A stretch of DNA of 64,000 nucleotides from Methylococcales symbiont of Iophon sp. n. MRB-2018. GTDB lineage: Bacteria; Pseudomonadota; Gammaproteobacteria; Methylococcales; Methylomonadaceae. The stretch is taken from contig QPIL01000120.1 in NCBI GenBank assembly GCA_003666325.1, positions 23,170 through 87,169 of the forward strand, read 5' to 3'. Numbering within the stretch: position 1 is the stretch's first letter; every line of letters begins with the position of its first letter. This document shows, piece by piece, positions 52,400 to 61,606 of this stretch. Position numbers and translations under genes: made by a program. The notes under the pieces are model-generated. The model saw only the letters and a list, made by a program, of their open reading frames with translations. It had not been told where the DNA came from and did not search any database.

Positions 52400-53206
52400 A
52401 TGCATAGAATCGTATTAGGTATTGAATATGATGGTAGCCATTTTTCTGGCTGGCAACGCCAAGATAATCGACGCACTGTTCAAGGTGAGATGGAGAAATC
52501 CTTATCATTAATTGCTAATCAAAAAATAAAAGTACAATGCGCAGGCAGAACAGATACAGGTGTCCATGCTTTAGAACAAGTTGTACATTTTGATACCGAT
52601 AGTATTCGAACGCATGACAACTGGATCAGGGGAGGCAATCGTAATTTACCAGCCGATATACGCATTCTTTGGGCAAAATGGGCTATTGATGATTTCCATG
52701 CACGTTATAGTGCGGTGGCACGTTATTACCGTTATGTTTTTTTGAATCGCTCGACGAATTCTGCCTTGCAGCATAGTAGAGTATCATGGTGTCACCATCC
52801 TTTAGCTGAAGTTAAAATGCATATTGCTGCTCAATCATTAATTGGACACCATGATTTTTCTTCCTTTAGAGCATTAAGCTGTCAGTCAGCCAGTCCTGAT
52901 AGGCTAATGCATTTTATTAATGTTTTTCGCCAAGCTGACGAAGTAGTTATAGAATTAGTAGCTAATGCTTTTTTGCATCACATGGTGAGAAATATCGCCG
53001 GAGTATTAATGGCGATTGGCACAGGCAAACAATCTATAGATTGGGTGCAAGAGTTGCTTGATATTAAAGACAGAAGACAAGGTGGCATAACGGCACCGCC
53101 CTATGGATTGTATTTAGGAGGGGTGTATTACCCTGAAAAGTATAAAATCAACAAACATTCAGCATTTAATAAGTTACCCGCGGATGCCTGTCGATTTGCA
53201 TATTGA
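52400..53206 (+). CDS. truA: tRNA pseudouridine(38-40) synthase
   Basis: Forms pseudouridine at positions 38-40 of the anticodon arm. The ATG at 52400 (MHRIVLGIEYDGSHFSGWQRQ) is preferred over a TTG at 52388. The catalytic Asp lies in CAGRTDTGVHALEQVVHFD near residue 52, and FSSFRALSCQSASPDR, FLHHMVRNIAGVL and the C-terminal APPYGLYLGGVYY complete the pattern. 268 residues. The TGA stop is shared with a lone R2 end (GAGACCTCAGCATAA), so the last codons may have been changed by that insertion. Confidence 0.96.
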   Translation: MHRIVLGIEYDGSHFSGWQRQDNRRTVQGEMEKSLSLIANQKIKVQCAGRTDTGVHALEQVVHFDTDSIRTHDNWIRGGNRNLPADIRILWAKWAIDDFHARYSAVARYYRYVFLNRSTNSALQHSRVSWCHHPLAEVKMHIAAQSLIGHHDFSSFRALSCQSASPDRLMHFINVFRQADEVVIELVANAFLHHMVRNIAGVLMAIGTGKQSIDWVQELLDIKDRRQGGITAPPYGLYLGGVYYPEKYKINKHSAFNKLPADACRFAY

Positions 53207-53220
53207 GACCTCAGCATAAT
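53205..53220. repeat. Lone R2 terminal repeat at the truA stop codon
   Basis: GAGACCTCAGCATAAT is the R2 left end with one change. No matching right end or R2 interior follows. Its first two bases are the last two of the truA TGA stop. Confidence 0.65.
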
Positions 53221-53254
53221 TAATTTTTTTAACTCGAAATTTTTGACTATAAAT

Positions 53255-53887
53255 ATGATCGATAGCTATAATTTATTAACATTTCACGTTCATGGTGCTG
53301 GGCATAGTCAAGGGGGTATAGCCAATACCGTAGCAGAATTACTTACTTTTTTAGAGGGCTTATTAGAACGCTCCCCTAGCGAAGTTTTTTCTATACTTTT
53401 ACCCGGTATTTCTGGAATAGAGAATATTCATCCACTCATAGTACATTTTCCTATTGCCTTTTTATTGACCTATTTTGTTATTGATCTATTAGCTAGTCTA
53501 TTAAAAAAACCAGCTTGGCATCAATTTTCCACAGGCTTGCTCTATTTAGGAACCATCGCAGCTGGTGCCGCAGTAGCCGCTGGCTTAGCAGCTAAAGGGA
53601 GTGTTCAACATGGAGGCAATGTACACGCAATAATGGAAAAACATGAAATTATCGGCATTTCCATCTTATCTCTAGCCGTATTCCTTTCCCTATGGCGGAT
53701 ATTAAGTCATGGCATGATAGAAGGTATTAGCAAAATATTAAATTTATCTTGCTCTGCATTATTAGTCCTTTTAATAATATTAGGTGCTGATTTAGGTAGC
53801 TTAATGGTATACAAACATGGCGTTGCTGTTGAAGCAGTAAAAGATAGCATGATTGATTATTTTTATGAACACACACACTCACATTAG
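53255..53887 (+). CDS. DUF2231 family membrane protein
   Basis: An inner-membrane protein of about 210 residues. After a hydrophilic N-terminal 60 residues (with HVHGAGHSQGG), the DUF2231 hallmark NIHPLIVHFPIAFLLTYFVIDLL starts the first of four helices. Helix 2 is LGTIAAGAAVAAGLAA, and the loop contains HGGNVHAIMEKHEIIG. A His-rich C-terminal EHTHSH follows the last helix. The histidines at helix ends suggest heme or metal binding, as proposed for related cytochrome-like membrane domains, but this is inference. The ATG at 53255 is preferred to the upstream TTG. A heptamer array begins about 40 bp after its stop. Confidence 0.82.
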   Translation: MIDSYNLLTFHVHGAGHSQGGIANTVAELLTFLEGLLERSPSEVFSILLPGISGIENIHPLIVHFPIAFLLTYFVIDLLASLLKKPAWHQFSTGLLYLGTIAAGAAVAAGLAAKGSVQHGGNVHAIMEKHEIIGISILSLAVFLSLWRILSHGMIEGISKILNLSCSALLVLLIILGADLGSLMVYKHGVAVEAVKDSMIDYFYEHTHSH

Positions 53888-53927
53888 AAAAAACCAAATT
53901 TCCCATCAGCAGAAGCGTAGCAAAAAT

Positions 53928-54217
53928 AAAGACTCAGGACTCAAGACTCAAGACTCAAGACTCAGGACTTAGGACTTAGGACTTAGGACTTAGGACTTAG
54001 GACTCAGGACTCAGGACTCAGGACTCAGGACTCAGGACTCAGGACTAAAGTAACTGGAACCTCTGTTACCATACGTCATTCCCGAAGTCTGTTATCGTTT
54101 ATCAGCAAAACGACCAAGAAATAGCCGTTATTTTACCAAATACTGCTTTTTTCCTATAGTTTTTGTTTAATTTATTATTATAAATCAGATGCTTGCTGTG
54201 TTTTTAAGGGTTGACTA
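53928..54217 (+). repeat. R1 composite repeat, copy f (internal deletion)
   Basis: About 17 heptamers (53928-54050): GACTCAG, GACTCAA, then a run of GACTTAG, then GACTCAG. The core starts normally (GTAACTGGAACCTCTGTTAC, CGTCATTCCCGAAGTCTGTTATCG) and jumps directly to TTTATCAGCAAAACGACC, so about 150 bp including the second hairpin and half of the ORF remnant are deleted. It ends AGGGTTGACTA. Confidence 0.88.
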
Positions 54218-54483
54218 TTTATTGGAGTTGGCTTATACATTTTTTAAAAAAACAGACACTATCACAGCATTTATTTTTGAATAATGGTATTATAGAAAAT
54301 TCAAAAAATAATAAGACTATAAAAATATAGATAGGGGACAGGCTTAGAATTAAATACCAAATGAGTATGGTTTTGTTGGAGGTTTGAGTAGTAGAGAGTG
54401 GATTTTTTTAGTTTAGTTATTTTTTGAATGTGGTATAAGACAGAAGGCTTGTAAAGTTAGCTCTATCAGCAAAGTAACAGGAA
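54218..54483. other. AT-rich gap upstream of mnmG side
   Basis: About 265 bp of AT-rich sequence with no ORF. In E. coli oriC lies next to mnmG, so this was checked for DnaA boxes; none exact was seen (only TGTGGTATAA near 54430, which has one base too many). No other signal recognised. Confidence 0.4.
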
Positions 54484-54684
54484 TCAGTTAAATAGCAGAG
54501 AGCCTTTTTTAATATTTTTATTAGATAATATTAAAAAAGACTCCCTGCTTTTATGTTTAGCATTCCTTTGATATTTTGTTTTGTCTTTGAATGTTTGTGC
54601 TTTGTTAAATTGAAAAGCAAATTTTGCTACTGGATTTTTGCTGTGTATAAATTCCAATATTTTGGAATTTTTTCTTTTTTTCAT
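54484..54684 (-). CDS. Small basic protein (conserved NPVAKxxxxFNKAxxxxDKxK type)
   Basis: A 66-residue, strongly basic protein. HSKNPVAKFAFQFNKAQTFKDKTKYQRNAKHK resembles a short conserved gammaproteobacterial family (DUF7230-like, recalled by pattern), likely nucleic-acid or ribosome associated judging by charge. A strong ribosome binding site, AAGGAG, precedes the ATG. The C-terminal 20 residues are encoded by a long inverted repeat at 54495-54549 (GCAGAGAGCCTTTTTTAATATT against AATATTAAAAAAGACTCCCTGC), so coding and a terminator-like hairpin overlap. It is divergent from mnmG. Confidence 0.7.
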   Translation of the reverse strand: MKKRKNSKILEFIHSKNPVAKFAFQFNKAQTFKDKTKYQRNAKHKSRESFLILSNKNIKKGSLLFN

Positions 54685-54759
54685 AATAACTCCTTAAAAG
54701 TTTTGGAATATTCTCCATAGTCTATTAATATAAACCCTTTATTTGAACATAGAACCGTT

Positions 54760-56628
54760 GTGGATTTCCAGAAAAAGTTTGGCGTTATAATTATTGGTGG
54801 TGGACATGCAGGTACTGAAGCAGCATTAGCTTCAGCGCGTTGTGGTGTCAAAACATTACTGCTTACGCAGAATATAGATACCTTAGGGTTAATGAGTTGC
54901 AACCCTGCCATTGGTGGAATAGGTAAAGGGCATTTAGTTAAAGAGATTGATGCCTTGGGTGGTGCAATGGCGTATGCAGCCGATCTTGCTGGTATTCAAT
55001 TTAGAACCTTAAATGAAAGTAAAGGGCCTGCGGTAAGAGCAACACGAGCGCAAGCAGACCGAAGTTTATATAAGCAAGCGATCAGAACTAGGTTAGAAAA
55101 CCAGCAAAACCTGACCTTGTTTCAGCAAACCGTTGCGGATTTAATTGTTAAAGGTGACAAAGTTGTTGGTATTAAAACCCAAATGGGTCTGGATTTTTTC
55201 GCCAAAGCCATTGTATTGACCACCGGTACATTTTTAGGTGGTTTAATTCATATTGGCTTAGAAAATTATAGCGCTGGTCGAGCGGGTGATTCTGCCTCCA
55301 TTGCTTTATCAGAACGCTTACGTGAACTTCCTTTTCGTGTTGATCGTTTAAAAACAGGCACGCCACCCAGAATAGACGGCAGGTCTATTGATTTTGACAA
55401 GCTGGAAACACAACATGGCGATGAGATATTGCCTGTATTTTCCTATATCGGTAATCGAGCGCAGCATCCTCGTCAAATACCTTGTTATATCACTCGTACC
55501 AATAGTAAGACACACGATATTATTCGCTCTGGCATGAACAGATCACCCATGTACACGGGTGTAATTGATAGTGTAGGCCCGCGCTATTGTCCTTCTATTG
55601 AAGATAAAGTAGTGCGCTTTGCTGATCGAGATTCTCATCAAATCTTTGTAGAACCAGAAGGTTTGCAAACCCATGAAGTGTATCCAAATGGTATCTCAAC
55701 CAGTTTGCCTTTCGATATTCAGCATCAACTGGTTCAATCCATGGTAGGTTTTGAAAATGCAGTCATTATTCGTCCTGGCTATGCCATTGAATATGATTTT
55801 TTTAATCCGATTGATTTAAAAGCATCTTTAGAAACTAAACATATAAAGGGTTTGTTTTTTGCTGGGCAAATTAATGGAACCACGGGTTATGAAGAAGCCG
55901 CAGCACAGGGTTTGATTGCTGGTTTAAATGCGGCAAGATTAGTGAATGATCTTGAGAGCTGGTGCCCACAACGTAATGAAGCTTATATCGGTGTGATGAT
56001 TGATGATTTGATCACGCTGGGCACAGAAGAGCCTTATCGCATGTTTACCAGTCGAGCCGAATATCGCCTTCTGTTAAGAGAAGATAATGCTGATTTACGC
56101 TTAACTGAAAAAGGTAGGGAATTAGCCTTAGTGGATGATGTGCGTTGGCAAGCCTTTCAGCAAAAACGTGAAGCTATAACCCAACTGCAAACTGATTTAA
56201 CCAAACAATGGGTAAGAACGGGGACAAAGCAAGCGAAGCAAGCGGAACAAATATGGGGCAAGGAGCTTAAAAAAGAAGCCAATATGATGGCACTGTTATG
56301 TCGTCCAGAAGTGGATGTGGATAATTTACTTAAATTTGCGGCTATTAGTGATATTGATGAGCAAGTGGCACAGCAAGTTGCCATTCAAGCCAAATATGCA
56401 GGTTATATTGATCGTCAGCAAATAGAGATCAACCGAATCCAGCGTTATAATGACTTTAAATTACCTATGGATGAAGATTACAGCAAAGTTTCAGGGCTTT
56501 CTAACGAAATCAGTGAAAAACTAAAAGTGCAAAAACCAGAAACATTAGGTCAAGCATCACGGATACCAGGAATAACTCCAGCGGCTATTTCTTTATTATT
56601 GGTGCATTTAAAAAAGAAATCTGGATAA
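54760..56628 (+). CDS. mnmG: tRNA uridine-5-carboxymethylaminomethyl modification enzyme MnmG (GidA)
   Basis: FAD-dependent partner of MnmE in wobble-uridine modification. A GTG start gives 622 residues. [21 protein letters not shown] (FAD site) near residue 10, [34 protein letters not shown] and [20 protein letters not shown] are present, with the C-terminal helical domain ending in [20 protein letters not shown]. The stop overlaps the rsmG ATG (TAATG). mnmG-rsmG-parA-parB is the conserved origin-proximal cluster of gammaproteobacteria; mnmE, often just upstream, is absent. Confidence 0.98.
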   Translation: MDFQKKFGVIIIGGGHAGTEAALASARCGVKTLLLTQNIDTLGLMSCNPAIGGIGKGHLVKEIDALGGAMAYAADLAGIQFRTLNESKGPAVRATRAQADRSLYKQAIRTRLENQQNLTLFQQTVADLIVKGDKVVGIKTQMGLDFFAKAIVLTTGTFLGGLIHIGLENYSAGRAGDSASIALSERLRELPFRVDRLKTGTPPRIDGRSIDFDKLETQHGDEILPVFSYIGNRAQHPRQIPCYITRTNSKTHDIIRSGMNRSPMYTGVIDSVGPRYCPSIEDKVVRFADRDSHQIFVEPEGLQTHEVYPNGISTSLPFDIQHQLVQSMVGFENAVIIRPGYAIEYDFFNPIDLKASLETKHIKGLFFAGQINGTTGYEEAAAQGLIAGLNAARLVNDLESWCPQRNEAYIGVMIDDLITLGTEEPYRMFTSRAEYRLLLREDNADLRLTEKGRELALVDDVRWQAFQQKREAITQLQTDLTKQWVRTGTKQAKQAEQIWGKELKKEANMMALLCRPEVDVDNLLKFAAISDIDEQVAQQVAIQAKYAGYIDRQQIEINRIQRYNDFKLPMDEDYSKVSGLSNEISEKLKVQKPETLGQASRIPGITPAAISLLLVHLKKKSG

Positions 56629-57257
56629 TGGAGAATTGTCAGCAGGTTTTGCAGCAAGGGATGCAAGAACTTGCTATCACCGTAGATGATGACAAGCTAC
56701 AATTATTATTAGCTTTTATTAAGCTCATTGAAAAATGGAATAAAGCTTACAATTTGACCGCAATAAGAAACAGGGATGAGATGGCACGTTTGCATATACT
56801 TGATAGTTTAACTGTTTTACCTTTTATAAAAGGATCGCGAGTTGCCGATATTGGAACTGGAGCAGGTTTACCAGGCATACCTCTGGCTGTTTTTTTACCA
56901 GATGTTGCGTTTACTCTAGTAGATTCCAACTCAAAAAAAACACGTTTTGTACAACAAGCGATCTTAGAGTTACAACTAAAGAATGTGACAGTTCTACATA
57001 CACGCGTTGAAAACATTAAACCTGAATATGACTTTTCTACTGTTATTACGAGGGCTTTTGCAAGTTTGCAAGATATTATGCAGTTAACTCAACATCTATT
57101 GAATAAAAACGGGGTTCTATTAGCTATGAAGGCTCAGCAGTCTCAACAAGAACTAGCTACTATGACCGTTCCATATTCAATTATTCCACTGAATGTACCA
57201 GGCGTGGAAGGTAAAAGATGTTTAATCAAAATAGAAAAGTTTGTAGATAATGGGTAA
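56628..57257 (+). CDS. rsmG: 16S rRNA (guanine(527)-N7)-methyltransferase RsmG (GidB)
   Basis: Methylates G527 of 16S rRNA; loss gives low-level streptomycin resistance in many bacteria. The 209 residues show IEKWNKAYNLTAIRNRDEM, HILDSLTVLPFI, ADIGTGAGLPGIPLAV (SAM motif I) near 70 and STVITRAFASLQDIM. It is translationally coupled to mnmG and overlaps parA by 8 bp. Confidence 0.97.
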   Translation: MENCQQVLQQGMQELAITVDDDKLQLLLAFIKLIEKWNKAYNLTAIRNRDEMARLHILDSLTVLPFIKGSRVADIGTGAGLPGIPLAVFLPDVAFTLVDSNSKKTRFVQQAILELQLKNVTVLHTRVENIKPEYDFSTVITRAFASLQDIMQLTQHLLNKNGVLLAMKAQQSQQELATMTVPYSIIPLNVPGVEGKRCLIKIEKFVDNG

Positions 57258-58020
57258 AGTCATTGCCGTTACTAATCAAAAAGGTGGAGTAGGAAAAACC
57301 ACAACCAGCGTTAATCTGTCCGCATCCCTAGCCGCTACAAATCGTAGAGTATTGCTCATTGATATGGATCCGCAAGGCAATGCTGCTATGGGCTGTGGTG
57401 TGGATAAAGATGAAGCTAAATATTCCAGTTGTGAATTGTTACTAGAAGAAGTACCTGCCTCAGAGATAATTATAAAAAATAAGTCTTTGGGGTTTGATAT
57501 TATTCCCGGAAATGCTGACTTAACGGCGGCTGAAATACAGTTAATGAATGCAATTAGTCGAGAGCGTCGTCTTGCAGATGCCTTATTGCAAGTACAAGAA
57601 GACTATGATTATATTTTTATTGACTGTCCTCCCTCATTAAATATGCTGACCTTGAATGCGATGGTTGCTGCTAATAGTGTATTGATTCCTATGCAGTGTG
57701 AATATTATGCATTAGAAGGGCTGTCGGCATTATTGTCTACTATAAAAAGTATTCAGGATAGAATTAATCCTCAACTGCATTTGGAAGGGATTTTAAGAAC
57801 CATGTTTGATAATAGAAGTCGCTTAACTAAAGATGTTTCAGAACAGTTATTAGCTTATTTTAAAGAGGATGTTTTTAGAGTGTGTATTCCCCGAAACATA
57901 CGCTTAGCAGAAGCACCCAGTCATGGTTTACCTATCATTCAATACGATAATAAATCCCGAGGTGCTGTTGCATATCTTGCAATGGCTGGCGAAATGATTA
58001 GAAAAGAAGAGAAACAATAG
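57250..58020 (+). CDS. parA: Chromosome partitioning ATPase ParA (Soj)
   Basis: Walker-type ATPase driving origin segregation on the nucleoid. The deviant Walker A reads NQKGGVGKTTTSVNLSASLA near residue 9, followed by LLIDMDPQGNAAMGCG and the Walker B region IDCPPSLNMLTLNAM near 120. The 256 residues are chromosomal-type length without an HTH extension, unlike plasmid ParA proteins. It overlaps rsmG and directly abuts parB. Confidence 0.97.
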   Translation: MGKVIAVTNQKGGVGKTTTSVNLSASLAATNRRVLLIDMDPQGNAAMGCGVDKDEAKYSSCELLLEEVPASEIIIKNKSLGFDIIPGNADLTAAEIQLMNAISRERRLADALLQVQEDYDYIFIDCPPSLNMLTLNAMVAANSVLIPMQCEYYALEGLSALLSTIKSIQDRINPQLHLEGILRTMFDNRSRLTKDVSEQLLAYFKEDVFRVCIPRNIRLAEAPSHGLPIIQYDNKSRGAVAYLAMAGEMIRKEEKQ

Positions 58021-58872
58021 ATGGCTGCAAAAAAACGTGGTTTAGGTCGAGGTCTGGATGCTTTGTTAGGAGAACTACAGCCTGTCACCAGTGTAGAGAA
58101 AACTCAAAATCGGCAAAGCTTACCGATAGAGTTTTTACAAAGAGGAAAATATCAACCACGAAAAGATATGAATCCAGAGGCACTTCAGGATTTAGCGGAC
58201 TCAATTAAGGCACAAGGCATTATTCAACCCATTGTGGTTCGATTAATTGCAGATAATCAATATGAAATCATTGCAGGGGAGCGTCGTTGGCGAGCGGCTC
58301 AATTGGCAGCTTTACAAGAAGTGCCGGTGCTGATAAAACAGATTGATGATAGAGCTGCCATGGCTGTAGCACTAATTGAAAACATCCAAAGAGAAGACTT
58401 AAATGCGTTGGAAGAAGCAGAAGCATTAAAAAGGTTACTTGATGAGCTTGAAATGACACATCAACAAGTGGCTGATGCAATAGGAAAGTCCAGGGCAACA
58501 GTCTCTAACTTATTGCGTTTGTTAGATTTAAAAAGTGAAGTAAAAAACCTTTTAGGGAAAGGATTAATAGAAATGGGGCATGCCCGGGCATTATTATCCC
58601 TAGACGGTGATTCGCAAATTGAAGTAGCCAATAGAGTTGTCAAACAGAGCTTAACAGTACGCGCTGTTGAAAAAATAATTAAAAATTGGGGCAATGAAAA
58701 GATAGCTGAAAAAAAACAAGCAGATACTGATACGCTAAAGTTACAAGAACAACTATCAGAAAAAACAGGTACCAAAGTAACCATTAATCATCAAAATAAT
58801 GGCAGAGGAAAATTGGTTTTTAATTACACCAGTTTAGAAGAATTAGAAGGAATCATTGGTCGTATTCGATAA
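58021..58872 (+). CDS. parB: Chromosome partitioning protein ParB (Spo0J)
   Basis: CTP-dependent DNA clamp that loads at parS sites and works with ParA. The N-terminal KKRGLGRGLDALLG (ParA-stimulating) is followed by the ParB/Srx CTPase domain with QYEIIAGERRWRAAQLA near residue 80 and AVALIENIQREDLNALEEAE. The HTH is MTHQQVADAIGKSRATVSNLLRLL near 142, and a C-terminal dimerisation segment ends the protein. 283 residues. It starts on the base after the parA stop. No perfect parS was seen in the window by eye. Confidence 0.97.
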   Translation: MAAKKRGLGRGLDALLGELQPVTSVEKTQNRQSLPIEFLQRGKYQPRKDMNPEALQDLADSIKAQGIIQPIVVRLIADNQYEIIAGERRWRAAQLAALQEVPVLIKQIDDRAAMAVALIENIQREDLNALEEAEALKRLLDELEMTHQQVADAIGKSRATVSNLLRLLDLKSEVKNLLGKGLIEMGHARALLSLDGDSQIEVANRVVKQSLTVRAVEKIIKNWGNEKIAEKKQADTDTLKLQEQLSEKTGTKVTINHQNNGRGKLVFNYTSLEELEGIIGRIR

Positions 58873-59000
58873 CAAGCACTGATAGAGATGATCCTATAAT
58901 GTATGTAAATTAAATTTTGAGTGTCGTCCAAGCGCAAATGGCAATGGTGGAATAGGGCTTGAAAAATATTCTAATGTTTTGTCTGGTTTTTAATAGCAAC

Positions 59001-59147
59001 CCTATAAGGGCCGCCTCACTCCGCCATTCCTGCATGTTCTAAGCAGAAATCCAGGTGTTTAAAACTAGATTCCCGATAACAGACTTCGGGAATGACGTGC
59101 GGTAACAGAGGTTCCAGTTACTTTAGTTTTTAGTCCTTAGTCCTGAT
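59001..59147 (-). repeat. R1 composite repeat, copy g (hairpin block and short array)
   Basis: Reverse orientation. CCGCCTCACTCCGCCATTCC, GTTTAAAACTAGATTCCCG and AACAGAGGTTCCAGTTAC match the R1 block; a short diverged heptamer run (TTAGTTTTTAGTCCTTAGTCCTG, 59124-59145) follows. The tail is absent. It lies between parB and rpsF; no gene is in the rest of this 470-bp gap. Confidence 0.8.
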
Positions 59148-59246
59148 CCCTATAAGCAAAGGAGTCGTATTTGTTGAATACGGTATTAGACTTGATCACC
59201 TTGTTTTCTGCTTAAAAATAAGCTATGCAAACTAGATAAAAAAAAC

Positions 59247-59252
59247 TATAAT
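59247..59252 (+). promoter_or_regulatory. Perfect -10 box for the rpsF operon
   Basis: TATAAT 90 bp upstream of the rpsF ATG, in ACTATAATGCC. The -35 region at 17-bp spacing (TATGCA) is poor. The following leader has a hairpin CTGCT...AGCAG (59291-59316) that could belong to S6:S18 autoregulation, known for rpsF leaders; this is tentative. Confidence 0.5.
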
Positions 59253-59341
59253 GCCCAGTTCATTGGAGTTCTTTGCTCCGTCCTTGCTTTACTGCTATAT
59301 ACAAATATTTAAGCAGAAGGCTTATCCCAAAAGGAGAAAAA

Positions 59342-59917
59342 ATGCGACATTATGAAATCGTCTTTTTAGTACATCCTGACCAAAGTTCTCAGGTTCAAGC
59401 AATGATTGACCGTTATAAAGCAACTATTGAAGATGCTGACGGCAAAATTCATCGTCTTGAAGATTGGGGGCGTAGACATTTAGCCTATCCTATAAAGAAA
59501 ATCCATAAAGCACATTATGTATTGATGAATGTGGAATGTGATCAAACTACTTTAGATGAGCTAGAAAGTGGTTTTCGTTTTAACGATGCTATTTTACGCA
59601 GTATGACAATAGCAAAAAAAGAAGCCATTACAACGGACTCTCTGATTGCAGCAGCTAAAGCAGAAGAAGTAAAGGCAGCTGAAACTAAAGCAGCAGAAGC
59701 CGCAGCCGCTACAAAAGCTGCCGAAACCGAAGCTGCCGAGAAAGCCGCTACAAAAGCTGCCGAAACCGAAGCTGGCGAGAAAGCCGCTACAAAAGCTGCC
59801 GAAACCGAAGCTACCGAAGAAGTCACTACAAAAGTCGCCGAAACCGAAGCTACCGAGAAAGCTGCTACTAAAACTGCTGAAGTAGAAAAAGAAGCAACTT
59901 CAAAAGATGCTAAGTAA
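59342..59917 (+). CDS. rpsF: 30S ribosomal protein S6 with long repetitive C-terminal extension
   Basis: Platform protein binding 16S rRNA with S18. The ATG at 59342 ([17 protein letters not shown]) follows AAAAGGAGAAAA and is the family start; the track start at 59273 is too early. Residues 1-100 are canonical, with [26 protein letters not shown] and [11 protein letters not shown]. The remaining 90 residues are an Ala/Glu/Lys/Thr-rich extension with repeats of KAAETEA and EKAAT type, encoded by a DNA repeat of about 45 bp (AAAGCTGCCGAAACCGAAGC recurs). Total 191 residues against about 130 in E. coli. It heads rpsF-rpsR-DUF2232-rplI. Confidence 0.96.
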   Translation: MRHYEIVFLVHPDQSSQVQAMIDRYKATIEDADGKIHRLEDWGRRHLAYPIKKIHKAHYVLMNVECDQTTLDELESGFRFNDAILRSMTIAKKEAITTDSLIAAAKAEEVKAAETKAAEAAAATKAAETEAAEKAATKAAETEAGEKAATKAAETEATEEVTTKVAETEATEKAATKTAEVEKEATSKDAK

Positions 59918-59946
59918 ACCCACAAGTAAAACATTAGAGGATTATC

Positions 59947-60174
59947 ATGGCAACTAACATGAGACATAAAAAAATGAGTCAATTTGATACTGAAGGCTCT
60001 CCAGAGATTGATTATAAAAATATTGCTTTGTTAAGTGAATACATAGCAGAAACAGGTAAAATTATTCCTGGTCGTATTACAGGTACAGCAGCAAAGTATC
60101 AAAGACAGCTTTCAACAGCAATAAAGCAAGCGAGATATGTTGCTTTATTGCCTTTTTGCGATTCACATAAATAG
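59947..60174 (+). CDS. rpsR: 30S ribosomal protein S18
   Basis: Partner of S6 on the platform. The 75 residues contain [52 protein letters not shown], the standard pattern. It follows rpsF by 29 bp and precedes the DUF2232 gene by 18 bp. ATTAGAGGATTATC before the ATG provides the ribosome binding site. Confidence 0.97.
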   Translation: MATNMRHKKMSQFDTEGSPEIDYKNIALLSEYIAETGKIIPGRITGTAAKYQRQLSTAIKQARYVALLPFCDSHK

Positions 60175-60192
60175 GTTTAGCGGTAAGTAGAG

Positions 60193-61107
60193 ATGAACTT
60201 TCTGGCAGCTTATATAATGAAAGGAAGAATGCAAGCCATGATAGTTGCTTCTTCGTTGGCATTATTGTCGTTAGTTTTGCCTCCTGCAAGTATCGTAAGT
60301 TCAGCCTCTGTAGCATTAGTTACTTTAAGACGGGGGGGATATGAGGGATTTTATGTTCTCATCTGTGCTTGCCTATCAGCCGCATTGCTTGGTTTTTTTC
60401 TTTTTGGTAGTTTTCAGTTTGCCTTGCTTTATGGCTTGATGTTATGGCTACCGATATGGTTTATTTCCATTGTATTAAGAAGAAATAAGCATTTATCCGT
60501 TGCAATTGAAATTGCTGTAATTATAGGAATTATTGCTGTAATAGGTTTTTATGTCTATGTCAGTGATCCTGCTTTGATGTGGCAAGCGGTACTTGAAGGG
60601 ATGGTAAAACCCATGTTGGCTAATGATTCTGATATGCCAGTAGATGACATTAAACAATCCATCCAGATATTTTCCCACTATATGACGGGAGGTATAACTG
60701 CTGGAGCTATTTATGGACTATTGTTTGGGCTATTCTTAGCGCGGATGTGGCAAGCAGCACTTTATAATCCAGGTGGTTTTAGAGAAGAATATCTCACCCT
60801 TAAAGTCCGCCCTAAAGTGGCTTTAGTGAGTGTTTTTGTTTTAATGATGGCATGGTTTATGTCGGGTGATATTGCAGAGATTTTCTGGAATATAACAATT
60901 ATTTTTATTGTTTTATATACATTCATAGGTACAGCAATATTACACGCCGCTTTTTCAACATTGAAAATGAAGCGTTTTTTGGTGCCAATGCTATACGTAA
61001 CGCTGATAATGATTCCTCATGCTATTGCAGTTGTCATTATTGTAGGGATAACTGATGTTTGGGTAGACTTACGCAGTAAATTTTCAAATAAAGTAAGGAC
61101 TGAATAG
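60193..61107 (+). CDS. DUF2232 (YybS-like) membrane protein
   Basis: A 304-residue inner-membrane protein with about eight hydrophobic segments, starting MNFLAAYIMKGRMQAMIVAS. A DUF2232 protein between rpsR and rplI is a known arrangement in several gammaproteobacteria and, with other spacing, in Bacillus (yybS near rplI). SLVLPPASIVSSASVALVTLRRG and GITAGAIYGLLFGLFLARMWQAALYNPGGFREEY fit the family. The role is unknown; the transporter-like topology suggests a substrate-binding membrane component. Confidence 0.88.
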   Translation: MNFLAAYIMKGRMQAMIVASSLALLSLVLPPASIVSSASVALVTLRRGGYEGFYVLICACLSAALLGFFLFGSFQFALLYGLMLWLPIWFISIVLRRNKHLSVAIEIAVIIGIIAVIGFYVYVSDPALMWQAVLEGMVKPMLANDSDMPVDDIKQSIQIFSHYMTGGITAGAIYGLLFGLFLARMWQAALYNPGGFREEYLTLKVRPKVALVSVFVLMMAWFMSGDIAEIFWNITIIFIVLYTFIGTAILHAAFSTLKMKRFLVPMLYVTLIMIPHAIAVVIIVGITDVWVDLRSKFSNKVRTE

Positions 61108-61150
61108 TTCTTGAATATTCGATTCAAAATCGATGTAAGGAGCATTAAAG

Positions 61151-61600
61151 ATGGAAGTTATTCTTCTTGAAAAAATAGCTAACTTAGGTGACTTAGGTGA
61201 CAAGGTTAGTATTAAGGCAGGTTATGGTAGAAATTATCTGCTTCCACAAGGTAAAGCTGTAGTAGCAACTGCTGAAAAAATTAAAGAATTTGAAACACTT
61301 CGTGTCGAACTTGAACAAATAGCAGCAGAGAAATTAGCCGCTGCCAGTGCACACGCGATTGCTTTGAGTGAATTGACGGTTGTTATTACTCATAAAGCAG
61401 GCGATGAAGGCAAATTATTTGGTTCTGTAGGAACTCAAAATATTGCAGATGCATTGACAGAAGCAGGTGTTAAAGTTGAGAAGCATGAAGTTAGAATGCC
61501 TACGGGGGTAATACGTCAAATAGGTAATTATAATATTGACATTCATCTGCATTCAGATGTGATAGTAACATTATCCATTGAGATTGCCGCTGAAGCATAA
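61151..61600 (+). CDS. rplI: 50S ribosomal protein L9
   Basis: Elongated 23S rRNA-binding protein with two domains. [36 protein letters not shown] is the N-terminal hallmark, a connecting helix rich in Ala/Glu follows (about 40-75), and the C-terminal domain has [19 protein letters not shown]. The 149 residues match E. coli. Ribosome binding site TAAGGAGCATTAAAG. It ends the rpsF operon, 6 bp before hldD. Confidence 0.98.
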   Translation: MEVILLEKIANLGDLGDKVSIKAGYGRNYLLPQGKAVVATAEKIKEFETLRVELEQIAAEKLAAASAHAIALSELTVVITHKAGDEGKLFGSVGTQNIADALTEAGVKVEKHEVRMPTGVIRQIGNYNIDIHLHSDVIVTLSIEIAAEA

Positions 61601-61606
61601 AACATT

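Noticed and set aside
53270-53300. parS site near parAB (ATTTCACGTTCATG)
   Set aside because: Only one half matches TGTTTCACGTGAAACA; the second half is wrong. The TGTTTCACGATCA inside infB at 8448 is likewise a half match.
54218-54760. oriC next to mnmG, as in E. coli
   Set aside because: AT-rich, but no exact DnaA box was found; TGTGGTATAA near 54430 has an extra base.
59542-59982. 146-codon ORF antisense to rpsF
   Set aside because: Long only because the repetitive Ala/Glu/Lys coding repeats lack stops on the complement; its Ala/Ser/Val repeats mirror rpsF.
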